The notes: generated by a model from the letters alone, not told the origin. 64,000 bases of DNA from Balaenoptera acutorostrata (GCF_949987535.1 NC_080079.1:50517000-50580999), one strand, 5' to 3'. Shown: positions 1-51,957, counted from the first letter of the stretch. Numbers and translations: made by a program.

Positions 1-730
1 TACACGTGAGTTCAAAATCCTAGCTTAGAACAGTTAATTTTTAAGAGACCTCACTTGTTTCTTGCATGCTATGCTTAAAGGCATAAAGAACCTACTACGA
101 TTTTTCATGTTTACTCGTAACAGGGAAAGAACCCTTAAGCAAGAGTTGATAAAACCTTTGTTGAATATTATTCAGCAACACAGCAAAATGAAAACTTAGC
201 CAAACTAGCCAAGCAGATATAACTGACATTTGATTTATTAAGAAAAAAAAAGTTTTTTAAGAGGAAAAAGACTACAAACCCTGAAAATTTCAGATCCTTT
301 TCTTGGATATAGTTTCTTTTACTGTTTTTCTGCTTATTACAAAAACATACTCACTAAAGGGGGAAAAAAATCCAAAATTACAAACTTTTCTGAATATCAA
401 TCAGAAGCACAAAAGCAAAGATTAGAAAAAATTATCCTTAAAACTACGGAACAAAGACTTGAAAAACAATCCATGATGCACCAAAATTACCAATACTTGA
501 ATAAAAAACAGAACTGGAGATATTCATAATGGCTGTTTAAGCCAAACTGTTATGATGATCAAATTGCTTTTAACCAAAATATACGCTACCCTGTATTTTC
601 AAACCATGGTGTCATTTATCTTCAGGCCTTTGCAAATGGTCTCCCCTCTTTATGGGGTACTCTTCTCTCCCCCACACTCATCTGGCTGATTAATGAGGTA
701 CTGACAAGCACTTGAGAACTAAAACCTATT
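1..730. other. AT-rich sequence, no gene seen
   Basis: No exon or repeat was recognised on either strand. By human gene order it would lie in an intron of SHLD2 on the - strand. Confidence 0.4.
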
Positions 731-748
731 AAAATTAATAACGTGGGG

Positions 749-1090
749 CGACTTCCCTTGTGGCACAGTGGTTAAGAATTTGCCTGCCAACGCAGGACAC
801 ATGGGTTCGAGCCCTGGTCCAGGAAAATCCCACATGCCACGGAGCAACTAAGCCCATGCGCCACCACTACTGAGCCTACACTCTAGAGCCCGCAAGTCTC
901 AACTACTGAGCCCGCGTGCCACAACTACTGAAGCCCGTGCACCTAGAGCCTGTGCTCCGCAACAAGAGAAGCCACCGCAATGAGAAGCCCGCACACCGCA
1001 ACGAAGAGTAGCCCCCGCTCGCCACAACTAGAGAAAGCCCGCGCACAGCAACAAAGACCCAAAGCAGCCATATAAATAAATAAATAAATA
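749..1090 (+). mobile_element. CHR-type tRNA-derived SINE, full length
   Basis: Box A/B-like head (gcacagtggttaagaa, gggttcgagcc), repeated 'cacaactactgagcc' body and an (AAAT)n tail. It is flanked by the duplication aaaattaataacgtgggg at 731-748 and a one-mismatch copy at 1091-1108. Confidence 0.92.
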
Positions 1091-1379
1091 AAAATTAATA
1101 AAGTGGGGACCTGATTTAAATAAAAAATCAAGATTTTTAGTTCCTTGTTTTAAAAGCCCTTTTAAAAAAATTAAATATTTGATTTGTTATATCATTTGGT
1201 TTTATTATATCATTTTTAATATCCAGATAGGAAAATTTATGTCAAACATGAACTAAACAACTCTATAAGAAAAACAAAATTCTGATATTAAATTCTTTCT
1301 AAGTTCAAATTCACCACTCACTCTTAAGGTAAAGTCGTCCTGAGATGAAAGAGTTTGAAAACTGATATTCTGTGTAATA

Positions 1380-2812
1380 GGTTATTCACTGCAGCACCAC
1401 TGTAACTTCAAGATATTGGAAACAACCTATACGTCCATCAATGATAGAATAGCAAAAATAATCATGGCACATCCATACAATGAAGTACTATACAACAGTA
1501 AAAAAGAGTAAGGAGCAATTAGGCAATAAAATAAAACACATCCAGATTGGAAAGAAAGAAGTAAAACTACCTCTACTTGCAGGTGACATGATCTTGTATA
1601 TAGAAAATCTTAATGAATCCACTACAATAATTATCAGAATAAATGAGTTCAGTAAGGTCGAAGCATAAAAGATCAATATACAATAATCAACTGTATTTCT
1701 GTATACTTGCAATGAATAATCTGAAAATGGAGTTAAGAAAACAATTCCAGTTATAATAGCATCAAAAAGAATAAAATACCTAGTAATAAATTTAACAAAA
1801 GAAGTGCAAAACTTATATTCTGAAAAGACAAAACATGGCTGAGAGAAATTTTAAAAGACCCAAATACATGAAAAGACATCTCATGTTCATGAATCAGAAG
1901 ATGTAATATTGTTAAAATGGCACCACTCAGCAGGTTGATCTATAGATTCAACATAAAACTAAAATTCCAGCTGGCTTCTTTGCAGAAATAGACCACCTGA
2001 TCCTAAAATTCATATGAAAATTCAAGGGACTCAGAAGAACCAAACAATCTTGAAAAAGAACAAAGTTGGAGGACTCACACTTCCCAATTTCAAAACTTAT
2101 TACAAAGCTGCACTAACCAAGACCCTGTGGTACTAGCATAAGGACAGACATATGGGTGAGCGGAAAAGAACTAAAGAATGCAGAAATAAACCCTCACATC
2201 TAGGTCAACTGATTTCAAGAGAGTGTGAAGACACTTCAGTGGGGAAGAAATAGTCTTTTGTTGAACAAATAGTGCTAGAACAATTGGTTATCCACATGCA
2301 AAAGAATGAAACTGCATTCGTTCCTTACTCCATGCACAAAAAATCAACTTGAAATGTAAAAACTAAAACTACAAAACTCTTAGAAGAAAACACAGGTGTA
2401 AATCTTCACGACCTTCAATTAGACAGTGGTTTCTTAGACATGACACCAAAAGCACAAGCCACAAAAGAAAACATTTATAAGTTGGACTTCATCAAAATTA
2501 AAAACTTATGTGCTTCAAAGGCCATCATCAACAAAGTGAAAAGACAAGCCACAGAATGGAAGTAAACACTTGCAAATCATATATCTGATACAGGATTTAT
2601 ATCTAAAATATATAAAGAACTCTTACAAGTCAACAATAGAAAGACAATCCAATTTAAAAGTGGAAAAAGGATATGAATTTCTTTTTAAAAAATATATACA
2701 AATCATCAATAAGTACATAAAAAAGATGCTCAACATCATTAGCCATCAAGGAAATGCAAATCAAAACCAAAATGAGTCACCCCTTCACACCAGAAAATAA
2801 CAAGTGTTGGGG
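1380..2812 (+). mobile_element. Old L1 ORF2 fragments, rearranged
   Basis: 1380-1510 resembles the distal part of L1 ORF2. It is followed at about 1512-2812 by more proximal ORF2 sequence, so the order is scrambled. Many stops are present. It is interrupted at 2813 by a younger L1 tail and resumes at 3058. Confidence 0.75.
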
Positions 2813-3057
2813 GGCTGGGATGAACTGGGAGGTTGGGACTGACATATATACACTACTATGTATAAAATAGATAACTAATGAGAACCTTCTGTATAGCACA
2901 GAGAACTCTACTCAATGCTCTGTGGTGACCTAAATGGGAAGGAAATCTAAAAAAGAGGGGATGTAGGTATACGTATGACTGATTCACTTTGCTGTACAGC
3001 AGAAACTAACACAACATTGTAAAGCAACTATACTCCAATAAAAATCTGCAAAAAAAA
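2813..3057 (+). mobile_element. 5'-truncated L1 3'-UTR insertion with target-site duplication
   Basis: L1 3' end (tttgctgtacagcagaaact, ccaataaaaat, A-run) flanked by perfect copies of aagtgttgggg at 2802-2812 and 3058-3068. It is nested in an older L1. Confidence 0.85.
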
Positions 3058-3540
3058 AAGTGTTGGGGAGAATACAAAGAAATTAGAATCCTCTGCCTAT
3101 AGGAATTAAAATGGTCCAGCTTATGTGGAGAACAGCTGGGCAGCTCCTCAAAAGATTAAACAGAGACCCAGCAATTCCACTCCGAAGTGCGTAACCAACA
3201 GAACTGAAAACATCCATCCCAACAAAAACTTGTACAAGAACGTTCATAACAGCATTATTCACAATACCCCAAAAGTGGAAATAACCAAATGTCCATCAAA
3301 GATGAATAGATTAAAAAAAGAGGGCTATAGCCATACAATGAACACTATTCAGCCATTAAAAGAAAAGAAATATTGATACATGCTACAACACGGATGAATC
3401 TTTAAAACATACACTAAGTGAAAGAAGCCAGTCACAAAGAACCATATATATTGATTGCATGATTCCAGTTAAACAAAATGTCCAGAACAGACAAATCTAG
3501 AGACAGAAAGTAGAAAGTATGTATTATCTTTCCAAATTAA
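3058..3540 (+). mobile_element. Old L1 ORF2 3' part (continuation)
   Basis: Continues the L1 interrupted at 2812 (ggagaatacaaagaa, cattcttcacaatacccc-like text, ccattaaaag). Degenerate. Confidence 0.7.
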
Positions 3541-3794
3541 ATTATTTTTAAAACAACTATGTTGTTCCTGCATTTATATGCTGTCTTTCTAAATCCTAAA
3601 ATAATTCTAAAATATTTTTTAAAGCACTTGAAAGCACAAACGCATGCTATGAATCAAAGAGAAAAGACCTGGAATTTTGAAACAGCTAAGGAAAACTCAT
3701 AAACCTTAAAGGCAGAAAACCAGTTGTCTTTGTTGAATGCTATCAAATGACCAAAATTCCCTTCAAGTTAAATTCTAGCCTCCTTTTGTTTTTT

Positions 3795-3903
3795 TGTTTT
3801 GTTTTTTAATTTTTATTTTATTTATTTTTTATACAGCAGGTTCTTATTAGTTATCTATTTTATACATATTAGTGTATACATGTCAACCCCAATCTAGCCA
3901 CCT
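3795..3903 (-). mobile_element. L1 3'-end fragment
   Basis: Begins with a T-run and reads tatacagcaggttcttatta, the reverse of the L1 3' UTR. Similar pieces occur at 24400 and 33895. Confidence 0.6.
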
Positions 3904-4074
3904 TTTGAACTGAAAATTATTATCAATAAACTTTAATTTGCAAAATATCTGTATATTTTATAAAGCAATCATCAGTGTAAAGCTGAAACTCGCTAGACTT
4001 TACATCACAGTAAATAATTTTAGACTAAATGCAACAAATACTTAACATACTTCTTGGAATAACAGAAATAGCAT

Positions 4075-4210
4075 AACTTGGAGTCAGATACACGGTTTGA
4101 ATCTTAGCATGCTATTTACCATCTAGGTGATCATCAACAATTTGCTTGGTCTCTGTGAGCCTCAGTTCACCCTCCAGATAAATCAGGAATTATAATACCT
4201 ACTTCAGAAT
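4075..4210 (+). mobile_element. MIR SINE fragment
   Basis: Weak match to the MIR core: ggagtcagatacacggtttg, then ctctgtgagcctcagtt and ataatacctact. Confidence 0.6.
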
Positions 4211-5559
4211 GAAAAGAAACATCCAACTACTTACTAAATGGGAAGGTGGGGGTCAGGACAGTGTTTGGATGATTTCACTCTTTTTAAAAAATCTATACAG
4301 TTTGAATTTTTTTTACAACTTGTAAATAATTTTAAAACAATGATTTTAAAAACTAAAAAATCTACTTTAGGGGTTCTTTTAGAGATATTTCGTAAAACAC
4401 CTACACATAGGAGACTCTCAATTAAAATTTCCTCACTCCTTCCATAGCCTTTCTACCTTCTTGAATTCAGGTGAACAAAACTGGGAAGAAGCAAAGTTAA
4501 ACATTTATTTTTCTGAAGGCTATAGTTATCAAGAAAGAGATAAACAAGGGCAATAAAACTAAGCCTTTAAACCACTTTCCTCAAAACATACCTAAGAATT
4601 TAATCTGAAGGGGAAAAATTTCCACGTTTACTGATTCTAATCACTTTATTCTGATACTTTGTTTTTGCTTGTTGTTGTTTTTGCAATATAAAATAATACT
4701 ATCAAGTGAAAAGGAAATTTAGTACCTTTTGACCAACAAGACAAATTCAGGATTCAGTCCAGAGAATAGTTATCACTGAAAAACACAATACAAATATAAT
4801 GACTATCATTTATCTAGCAAATAAGATAATACTAAAAAAAGATAAAAATAAGATAAGCTCCACCTTTTTTGCTTTGACAGCACACTGAATAGATGAATGT
4901 AATTCAGTTGATCTAGGTTATCACCTTATACTGTACAGAATACTGTGAGAATTAAAACATTCTCTTCCATATGCTAACAGATGAATAAAGTGAATGTCAG
5001 GAAGCAAAATCGTCTTGCAGGTCAACAAAGTGCCATTTTAAAATCACAAACGTACACTGGGACCGCTAAAGCTGGTTATGCGGCCTTTGATAGCTTGTCT
5101 TAAAAACTGAGTCATTAGACTTTTACAAGCATCTAATGTATAACTTTAGCATTTCTCATCAAGTATGTGTAAGTACATAATTAAACCCTCATGTCCTTTA
5201 ACGTTTACAAATCCTATTCTGGACCATTAATACATATACTCCTGAGAAAGAATATCCGGGAGTATTATTGCATTTCTATAGTGTCCTTGTTTTTAGACTA
5301 TTTCAAGAACGTATCTCTGAAATGGGGAAGCACACTCAGTAAATTTTAGAAAGATACAACGATTTACACAACTATTTCATCTCAACCTCATTGAGTGGTT
5401 GAATGGAACAAAATTAAAAACTTAAAGTGGTGAAAGCCAATAGGTAAGGGATTCCCCAGCTCCCAGGCTTTCTCCTTTCCACTTCCTGCAAGCCACTTCA
5501 AAACTCCAACTCCGATGACGAGAGTTCTTCGAAGTCCCAGCGGATAAAGCCAAGCTCTT
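4211..5559. other. Unassigned sequence upstream of the CpG island
   Basis: No coding exon or clear repeat was seen. Possibly SHLD2 intron 1 on the - strand. Confidence 0.4.
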
Positions 5560-43875
<38,316 letters not shown>

Positions 43876-44145
43876 ACCGGACCAGACTGCAGCTGACTTC
43901 TTCACTACCCTCTTCACCTCTTCATCTGCAGACCTATCACAAGTTTACATGTAACCACAGAAATCTCTCTCTCATGACTTAATAGATGATGGACACCATT
44001 CTCAACAAGTCAATCCAAATCAGCCCCTTGAGAAAAAAAGTTAGGGGATCATAAATAAGCTAATAAGTGATAGTAGAAATTAGCTATGTCAGAGAGCCAT
44101 TTGGGCATTTTGCCTTTAAATAAAGTCGTTTCCCTCTGCCTGTGC
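43876..44145 (+). other. GLUD1: GLUD1 proximal 3' UTR
   Basis: Non-coding tail from the stop to a canonical AATAAA at 44119-44124, followed by a T/G-rich downstream element (about 44125-44160). The sequence resembles the human GLUD1 3' UTR as I remember it. Confidence 0.8.
44119..44124 (+). terminator. Proximal poly(A) signal AATAAA of GLUD1
   Basis: AATAAA 244 nt after the stop, with a downstream T/G-rich stretch. Two further AATAAA hexamers at 44410-44415 and 44434-44439 could serve as alternatives. Confidence 0.7.
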
Positions 44146-45135
44146 TGCCTTGTTCCATGGCTGTTTCCCAGCACAGTCAGCTGTAGCCCTGGGAAAGCAC
44201 CTTTTGTCCAAGAGCAGTCAGTCACTTGCCACTTTAGCTCTGGACAGATCTATCAGGTGCTTTGACACATTTAAGAAGCAGGTATATGGCATTTTCAGGA
44301 GGTAGCATGGTCCTCACGTGAGTTATTGGTATCTTACATCAGCAAAATAACTCAATTTTATAGGTTACAAACAAAAAAAAAACTCTCTTTATTCATTTTA
44401 TTCTTTTAGAATAAAATAAGTACATGCTGCTGTAATAAAATTGCCTTTAATCACTTAACAAGCCTAACCTTGACTCAAGCAGTGAATGCCTGTAAACATA
44501 ATAAATGAAAAAAGCTAGTATTTTTATAACATAAAACAGTATCATTTATAACTTGTCAATTGCATATTGTCATCCAGCAAAAATAAAAAGCCTGGTAGAG
44601 AATTAAGTTATCTTCATACCTGCAAACGATGGAGGCTATTTTTGTTAAGACTGTCGGAATTTACTAACCACAATTATGACATATAGTCCAAAGAATGCAG
44701 TAACCTCCTTATCATGTTAATTAATTGTCCTCTTTTGAAGATCTATTGTGTTGACTAATTGAACAATAATTCAAGTAGAGTGCCCCAGAAAAAAACCACT
44801 TGGGCTCCCTCTTTGGAGTCTGGCTGGCGGCTCTGAGCATTGCCAATAGCCCCGACTCGCCCTGACTTTTTGTCCTCATTTAGAAGCCTCATCTTCTGCA
44901 CACGGCTTCATTCTCAGTGGGCTGGAAACAACCTGGGGTTGTGTTTTGTTTGGGAGTTGGCCAGGGCCTTTTGAACAGTAGTGTCCCAATGAAGTACTAG
45001 ATATTATTTATGTAAGAATTAGCTTTTCTTTTTTTAACAATAATATCCTTTCAGAAATTTCTAACTACTTTGTAACTGCATGACTTAACTTGGTGACAAA
45101 AGCAGTTATTAAAAAGACTACCTTTTCCAAAGCTT
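44146..45135 (+). other. Possible extended GLUD1 3' UTR
   Basis: No repeat family was recognised across this kilobase, which would suit a long UTR isoform. Human GLUD1 mRNA has a 3' UTR of roughly this combined length (from memory). A candidate distal signal, ATTAAA at 45108-45113, is followed by a strongly T/G-rich run (about 45135-45180). Confidence 0.4.
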
Positions 45136-45695
45136 ATGTTTCTTTTCTGTGTTTTTGTATTTGATGTATTTGTGTCTTTTAGTAGATGATAAAACTATAA
45201 TTGGGTTTCTGAAATTTTTGAAACCACCACCTATATAACATTTCTTTCCATAATGTTTTGCGCTGCCAAAATTTTATTCTTGAATTCTTTTGTGTTTCAT
45301 TCTATGAAACAATATCGATGGCTATTCTTGGGGAAGAGGTTCTAGTGCTTAAAGCTGATATACTAACATAATTTATATACCTTTTTATACATAGGTACTT
45401 TTTAACGAAGGAAGGTTTCATTGATTACGGTTCATTTTTAATAATTTAGCCACGGGATGTAACAAGACAATACTAACTGTAATCAACAGAAGTGGATTCT
45501 AGACCTGATTCCACCAGCTTACATAGCTGCCAAATCTGAAACATAACTTTCAGCTGGACTTTGTTTTGTCCTGATTCTGCCTTTCCATGGTTCTGAGCAT
45601 CGGGTCAAGGAGTAGATAAACAAGCCCATGGCACCTGGCCTTCCTGAGCACAGTGATATCTACTTGCACTCTAGATGGAACATTAAAATAGGGGA

Positions 45696-45908
45696 GAGGG
45701 ACTTCCCTAGTGGTCCAGTGGTTAAGAGTCCACCTTCTAATGCAGGGTTTGCTGGTTCAATTCCTGGTCAGGGAACTAAGATCCCACATGCTGTGGGGCT
45801 ACTGAGCCCACGCTCCACAACTAGAGATAAGCCCGCATGCCGCAACAAAGAGTCCATGTGCCACAACTAAGACCCGACGCAGCCAAATAAATATTTTTAA
45901 AAATGAAT
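45696..45908 (+). mobile_element. CHR-related SINE, diverged
   Basis: acttccctagtggtccagtg head and aaataaatatttttaaaaat tail. Flanked by aaaatagggg at 45685-45694 and 45909-45918. Confidence 0.85.
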
Positions 45909-46667
45909 AAAATAGGGGGAAAGTGATGTGAAAGCAAGTTCCAGAATATTTGGAACAGTACCAGGTGGGTGAGTAGTCAGGTCACGTGAAAGCGGAATGA
46001 TAAATCTTAGTGTGGCCTTCGGCTAACATATTGGGAGTATTTATAGTGGTATTTTAAAGACATACATTAATGGGTGTTATTGATATTGTCAGAAAACTGG
46101 TATTGTTCATACTAGCTATATAAAGGCAACAGCACTAGTGTGTCAACTTTGGTTCCTGGAGTTTTGAGTTATAAGAAAATTCTGGTCAATTACTCTTGGT
46201 TTCACTGAAATGTTCTCATTTATCTGCTTATAAAATTCTTTTTAAAACTTATGTATAATACTCTAAAGTTAATTGTTTCTGAAATAGCCATAGATGGCTT
46301 TTGTAGCACTTATTTAACTGTTGCCTCAAACCCCTACACCAGAATGTGTTCTAATTACCCCTTGATAGTTGAAGTTTAGGGAAGTTAAAAAAAAAACAAA
46401 AATCAAGTTTTAAGAAAGCCTGCATCTTAATTCACAAGCTTTAAGTAAATTACCTATTCCCTAAACATCCCTGGCAGGCTTTCTCAGCCCTGCTACGTGT
46501 AAGGTCATCAAAGCATGGCACATGAAGAAAACTACATCTGTGAACCTTGCACAGAAACCTCTGCAAAAGTTTTATTTGTAATACGTGTTTTTAATTTTTT
46601 TCACAACTCTTACTGGCTTCTTTTTGCTTGTTTTTTTTTTTAATCAAAGCTTACACATAGCGTAGAC
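45909..46667. other. Unassigned intergenic sequence
   Basis: AT-rich, no recognisable gene or repeat. Confidence 0.5.
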
Positions 46668-46866
46668 AGGATTTCTCAACCTCAACCCTGTTGACATTTT
46701 GGCCAGGTAATCCTTTGTTTGGGGGACAGTCCTGTGCATTATCGGATGTATAGCAGCATCTCTGACCTCTACCCATTAGAGGTCAGCAGCATCCCTGAGT
46801 TGTGACAATGTATTCAGATTGCCAAATGTCCTGTCGGGAACAAAGTCACTCCCTTTTGAGAATTAC
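46668..46866 (+). mobile_element. MER5A-like hAT-Charlie MITE
   Basis: ttctcaacctcaaccctgtt, gacattttggccaggtaatc, gtcctgtgcattatcggatg, agcagcatccctgagttgtg and aaatgtcctgtcgggaacaa follow the MER5A order. Confidence 0.85.
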
Positions 46867-46949
46867 TGGTGTTGGGAGCCAAATAGTTCTATGAGGCTTA
46901 CTGTGAACTATAGTATTATACTGGACTCTTAACACCTATGAGACTAGTA

Positions 46950-48150
46950 TTACCCTTATACCAAAGCCAGACAAAGACATCACAAGAAAATTACACACCA
47001 ATATCCCTTGTTAACATATATATAAAGCAGTTAAACAACAAGGTCCTACTCTATAGCACAGAGAACTATATTCAATATCCTATAATACCGGTCAGAATAG
47101 TCATCATTAAAAAGTCTACAAATAATAAATGTTGGAGAGGGTGTGGAGAAAAGGGAACCCTCTTACACTGTTGGTGGGAATGTAAATTGGTGCAGCCATT
47201 ATGGAAAACAGTATGGAAGTTCCTCAAAACTAGAGTTGCCATATGATCCAGCAATCCCACTCCTGGGCATATATCTGGACAAAACTAATTCAAAAAGATA
47301 CATCCATCCCTATGTTCATAGCAGCACTACTTACAATAGCCAAGACATGGAAACAACCTAAATGTCCATTGACAGATGAGTGGATAAAGAAGATGTGGTG
47401 TACAATGGAATATTACTCAGCCATAAAAAAGAATGAAATAATGCCCTTTGCAGCAACATGGATGAACCTAGAGATTATCATACTAAGCAGAGTAAGTCAG
47501 AAAGACATATACCATATGATATCACATATGTGGAATCTAAAATATGACAAATGAACATATCTACCAAATAGAAACAGAGAACAGATTTGTGGTTGCCAGA
47601 GAGAGGGGGTAGGGGAGGGAAGGATTGGGACTTCGGCATTAGCAGATGCAAACTAGTATATATAGGATGGATAAACTAGGTCCTACTGTTTAGCACAGGG
47701 AACTATATTCATTATCCTGTGATAAACCATAATGGAAAAGAATATGAAAAAGAATATATATATTTGTGTGTGTGTATATATGTATATGTATAACTGCGTC
47801 ACTTTGCTATACAGCAGAAATTAACACAACATTGTAAATCAACTATACTTCAATGGAAAATTTTTCTAAAAGAACACTGCAGGAGAAAAAATATATCCTG
47901 TAATAAACCATAATGGAAAAGTATGTATAACTGAAAAGTGTATGTATTGCTGTATACCAGAAAATAACACAGCATTGTAAATCAACTATACTTCAATAAA
48001 ATAAAAATATCCCTTAGTAACACAGACACAAAAATACTAAGAAACCAAGTCCAAGCTCATAAGTATCATACATACATCATGACCAAGAATTTCTCTCAGG
48101 AACGCGAGGTTGGTTCAACATAAGAAATCAATCTGAAACCCTTTCCACGA
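46950..48150 (+). mobile_element. Mosaic of L1 fragments
   Basis: Short ORF2 pieces (46950-47090), then the ORF2 end with [17 protein letters not shown] and a 3' UTR (47090-47870), a second 3' UTR tail (47890-48000) and another ORF2 piece (48005-48150). All are sense on + and degenerate. Confidence 0.8.
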
Positions 48151-48152
48151 AG

Positions 48153-48627
<475 letters not shown>

Positions 48628-48689
48628 ACTGAGTCAGCTGGCTAATTCTAAATATAAAAGTTTTCACTATAAAAAAAAAATCTAATAAA

Positions 48690-49379
48690 CCCCATTAATT
48701 GAACAAAGGGGGAAAAAAACACAACCACTGTGGAAAAAGCATTTGACAAAATTCAAGACCCTTTCTAAACATAAAGGACATTTATGAAAAACCCACAGCT
48801 AACATCATACTCGCTGAAAAATAGAAAACTTCCACTGAAGAGAACAAGATTCTTGCCTTCACCCTGCTATTCTACATTATACTGGAAGTCCTAGCCAGAG
48901 TATTTAGGCAAGAAAAAGAAAAGCCATCTTAATTGGAAAGGAAGAGAAACTATTTTGCAGATGACATGATTCTACATATAGAAAATCTCATAGAACACAC
49001 ACACACTCTACTGGAACTAATAAACAAATTAAGCAAAGTTGCAGAGTACAAGACCAACACTCAAAAATAAGTTTTCCTATGCATCAGCAACGCACAATCT
49101 GTAAAGGAAACTAAGAAAACAATTCTATTTACAATAGCATACGAAAGAAGAAAATATCTGGGAATAAGTTTAACCAAGGAGTTGAAACCCTTATAAAACT
49201 ACAAAACACTGTTTAAACGGAAGAATACCTCAATAAATGGAAAGACTTCCCATGATTATAGATTGGAAAACTTAATATTGTTAAGTTGGAATTACTTCTC
49301 AAAGCAATCTATAGAGTCAAAATTCCAATGGCCTTTTTTGCAAAAAAAAAACAGAAAATCTGATTCTAAAATTAATATG
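48690..49379 (+). mobile_element. L1 ORF2 fragment
   Basis: Text such as aaaagcatttgacaaaattc and gcagatgacatgattctaca, with many stops. It continues the L1 interrupted by the RPL23A copy. Confidence 0.8.
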
Positions 49380-49389
49380 AAACTGCAAG

Positions 49390-49645
49390 GACTTCCCTGG
49401 TGGCACAGAGGTTAAGAATCTGCCTGCCAATGGTCCAGGAAGATCCCACATGCCGTGGAGCAACTAAGCCTGTGTGCCACAACTACAGAGCCTGCGCTCT
49501 AGAGCCCACAAGCCACAACTACTGAGCCCATGTGCCACAACGACTGAAGCCCACGCACCTAGAGCCTGTGCTCCACAACAAGAAAAGCCACCGCAGTGAG
49601 AGGCACGTGCACCACAATGAAGAGCAGCCCCTGCTTGCTGCAACA
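49390..49645 (+). mobile_element. CHR-type SINE lacking tail
   Basis: Flanked by aaactgcaag at 49380-49389 and 49646-49655. The A-rich tail and part of the body are missing. Confidence 0.85.
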
Positions 49646-49655
49646 AAACTGCAAG

Positions 49656-49882
49656 TGGCTCCAAATAACCAAAACAATATTGAAAAAAAAAAAAAAAAAA
49701 AGGCGACAACAACAAAAAAACTTGGAGTTCTCACACTTCCATTTCAAAATGTAATACAAAGCTACAGTAATTTAAACAGTGTGGTACTGACTGACATACA
49801 AACATTTGGACCAATGGAATAGAACTGAGAGTCCAGAAACATCTATGGTCCATTGATTTTTAACATTGGTGCCAACACCATT
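49656..49882 (+). mobile_element. L1 ORF2 fragment (continuation)
   Basis: caataaccaaaacaatattg-type text, an expanded A-run (49682-49701), then the aagctacagtaatttaaaca region. Confidence 0.7.
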
Positions 49883-50309
49883 TGTATTAGTTTCCTAAGG
49901 CTGCCTTAAAGTACCACAAGTTGGATAACTTAAAACCACAGAACTTTATTGTCTCATAGTTTGGGGGGCTATAAATTGTCAGCAGGGCCATGCTCTCCCT
50001 GAAACCTGAAGGGGAGAATTTCTTGCCTTTTCCTAGCTTTTGGTGGTAGCCATCAATCCTTGGCATTCTTTGGCTTGCAGCTTCATTACTCCAATCTCTG
50101 CTTCTGTTGTCACATGGCCATCATCCCTCTATGTGTGTCTCTTATAGGGACACCAGTTATACTGGATTAAGGGTCCACTTTACTCCAGTATGACCTCATC
50201 TTAACTAGTTACATCTGCAATGACCATATTTCCAAATAAGGTCCCTTTTTCAGGTACTGGGGGTTAGGACTTCAACATATCTTTTTGGGGGGAACTCAAT
50301 TCAACACAT
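49883..50309. mobile_element. LTR-like or DNA repeat beginning TGTATTAGTTTCC
   Basis: A widely dispersed mammalian repeat type (tgtattagtttcctaaggct, gcagggccatgctctccctg, gacctcatcttaactagtta). Flanked by aacaccat copies at 49874-49881 and 50310-50317, so it is an insertion in the L1. I could not name the family. Confidence 0.65.
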
Positions 50310-50317
50310 AACACCAT

Positions 50318-50500
50318 CCAATGAGAAAAAGGCATTAGGACAACTGGATATCTACGTGCAAAGGAACAAAGTTTGACTTCTTCCTCACTCCATATATAAA
50401 AATTAACTCAAAATGGATCAAAGACCTAAGTATAAGAGATAAAATCGTAAAACTATTAGAAGAAACCATATTGGTAAATCTTCATGGCCTTGGATTTGGT
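50318..50500 (+). mobile_element. L1 ORF2 fragment (continuation)
   Basis: gaaaaaggcattaggacaac, caaaatggatcaaagaccta, then loss of similarity near 50500. Confidence 0.75.
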
Positions 50501-51830
50501 AAAAAATTCTTATTTTTTTTATTTCAGTTGTATTTTGAATTCTACAATTTCTACTTCATTCCTTTTTATAATTTCTAATTCTTTATTTGTATTCTCTATT
50601 TGATGTTGATCTCATACTTTCTTTTAATTCTTTAGATGTGGTTTCTTTTAGCTCTTTGAACATGTTTAAAATAGTTGAAGTCTTTGTCTAGTAAGTCCGT
50701 TTTCTGAAGTCTTAAGGCACAGTTTCTATCCCTCCCCCCCCAAATGGGTCATAATTTCTTTCCTTGCATATCTTTGTTTTGTTTTTGCTGAAAACTGGAC
50801 ATGTTAAATAATATAAAGTGGCAACTCTGGAAATCAGATTCCATATTCCTCCCCCCAGATTTGTTGTTGTTGAGTGTTTAGTGACCTTTCTGAACTAATT
50901 CTATAGTCTGTTTTCTTTTTTTTTTTAATATATATTTTTTTAAAGTGCTTCTATAGCACCTTATTTTTTTTTTAATTTAATTTAATTTATTTATTTTATT
51001 TATTTATGGCTGTGTTGGGTCTTCGTTTCTGTGAGAGGGCTTTCTCTAGTTGCGGCAAGTGGGGGCCACTCTTCATCACGGTGCGCGGGCCTCTCACTAT
51101 CGCGGCCTCTCTTGTTGCGGAGCACAGGCTCCAGACGCGCAGGCTCAGCAATTGTGGCTCACGGGCCTAGTTGCTCTGCGGCATGTGGGATCCTCCCAGA
51201 CCAGGGCTCGAACCCGTGTCCTCTGCATTGGCAGGCAGATTCTCAACCACTGCGCCACCAGGGAAGCCCTAGTCTGTTTTCTTTGTTGTGTGTGGCCACT
51301 GAAATTTCTCCTCAGTTAGCTTAGTGGTCAGCTAATGATTGGACAGAGATTTTTTCAAGTACCTAGAGAACCAGTAAGTCTCCTATCTTTGCCAAGGCTC
51401 TGTCTATGCTGGGCCTCACCTTCAACACTCAGCCAGGCAACTTACATCTTGGCCTTGGTTCTCACTTCCTGCTTGCATAAAGCCTCAGGGTTAGAGATGA
51501 GAACTTCAGTCCTTCTCAGGTCTTTACTGAGCTTACACACATGTACATGGCCTTTACTGAGTCTCACACATGTGCATGGCCTTCTAGATTCCCAGAGGTA
51601 TGTTAGAATTTTCAAAGCCCCTAAGGACGTTTTATTCCCCAGTTTTTCCTTTTAAGATTTTTGGTTAGCCTATTGCTTGCTCAAACTGTTAATCACCACC
51701 TCACCTCATATTGCCACCAACTTTAAAAATGACCTCTAAATGTTTTATAGCAAACAGCCCCAGGGAAAAGCCTTTTTGCACTAGGGGAGCTTCTAGTCCA
51801 TACAAATAAAGACAGCCTTACAGTGGGGTC
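50501..51830. repeat. Old interspersed repeat-like sequence, split by a SINE
   Basis: ttagctctttgaacatgttt, gaaaactggacatgttaaat, ttcctgcttgcataaagcct. This resembles a common old mammalian repeat that I could not assign. It has no coding frame. Confidence 0.4.
50919..51269 (-). mobile_element. CHR-type SINE
   Basis: Reverse copy flanked by tagtctgttttcttt at 50904-50918 and 51270-51284. Confidence 0.9.
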
Positions 51831-51957
51831 TTCCTAGGAGCCACCAGTCAAGTCAAACAATGACATTTCTCTGGGAATAAGGCTTTGAAGAAACACCAAC
51901 TCTGTTCTACTCTTTCCAGTAGCTGCCAAGCTGTTGGTTTTCACTGTGATTGTGGGC

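Noticed and set aside
49464..49822. Overlapping frames around the A-run at 49682-49701
   Set aside because: They run through a SINE and an A-run joining L1 text; no coding signature.
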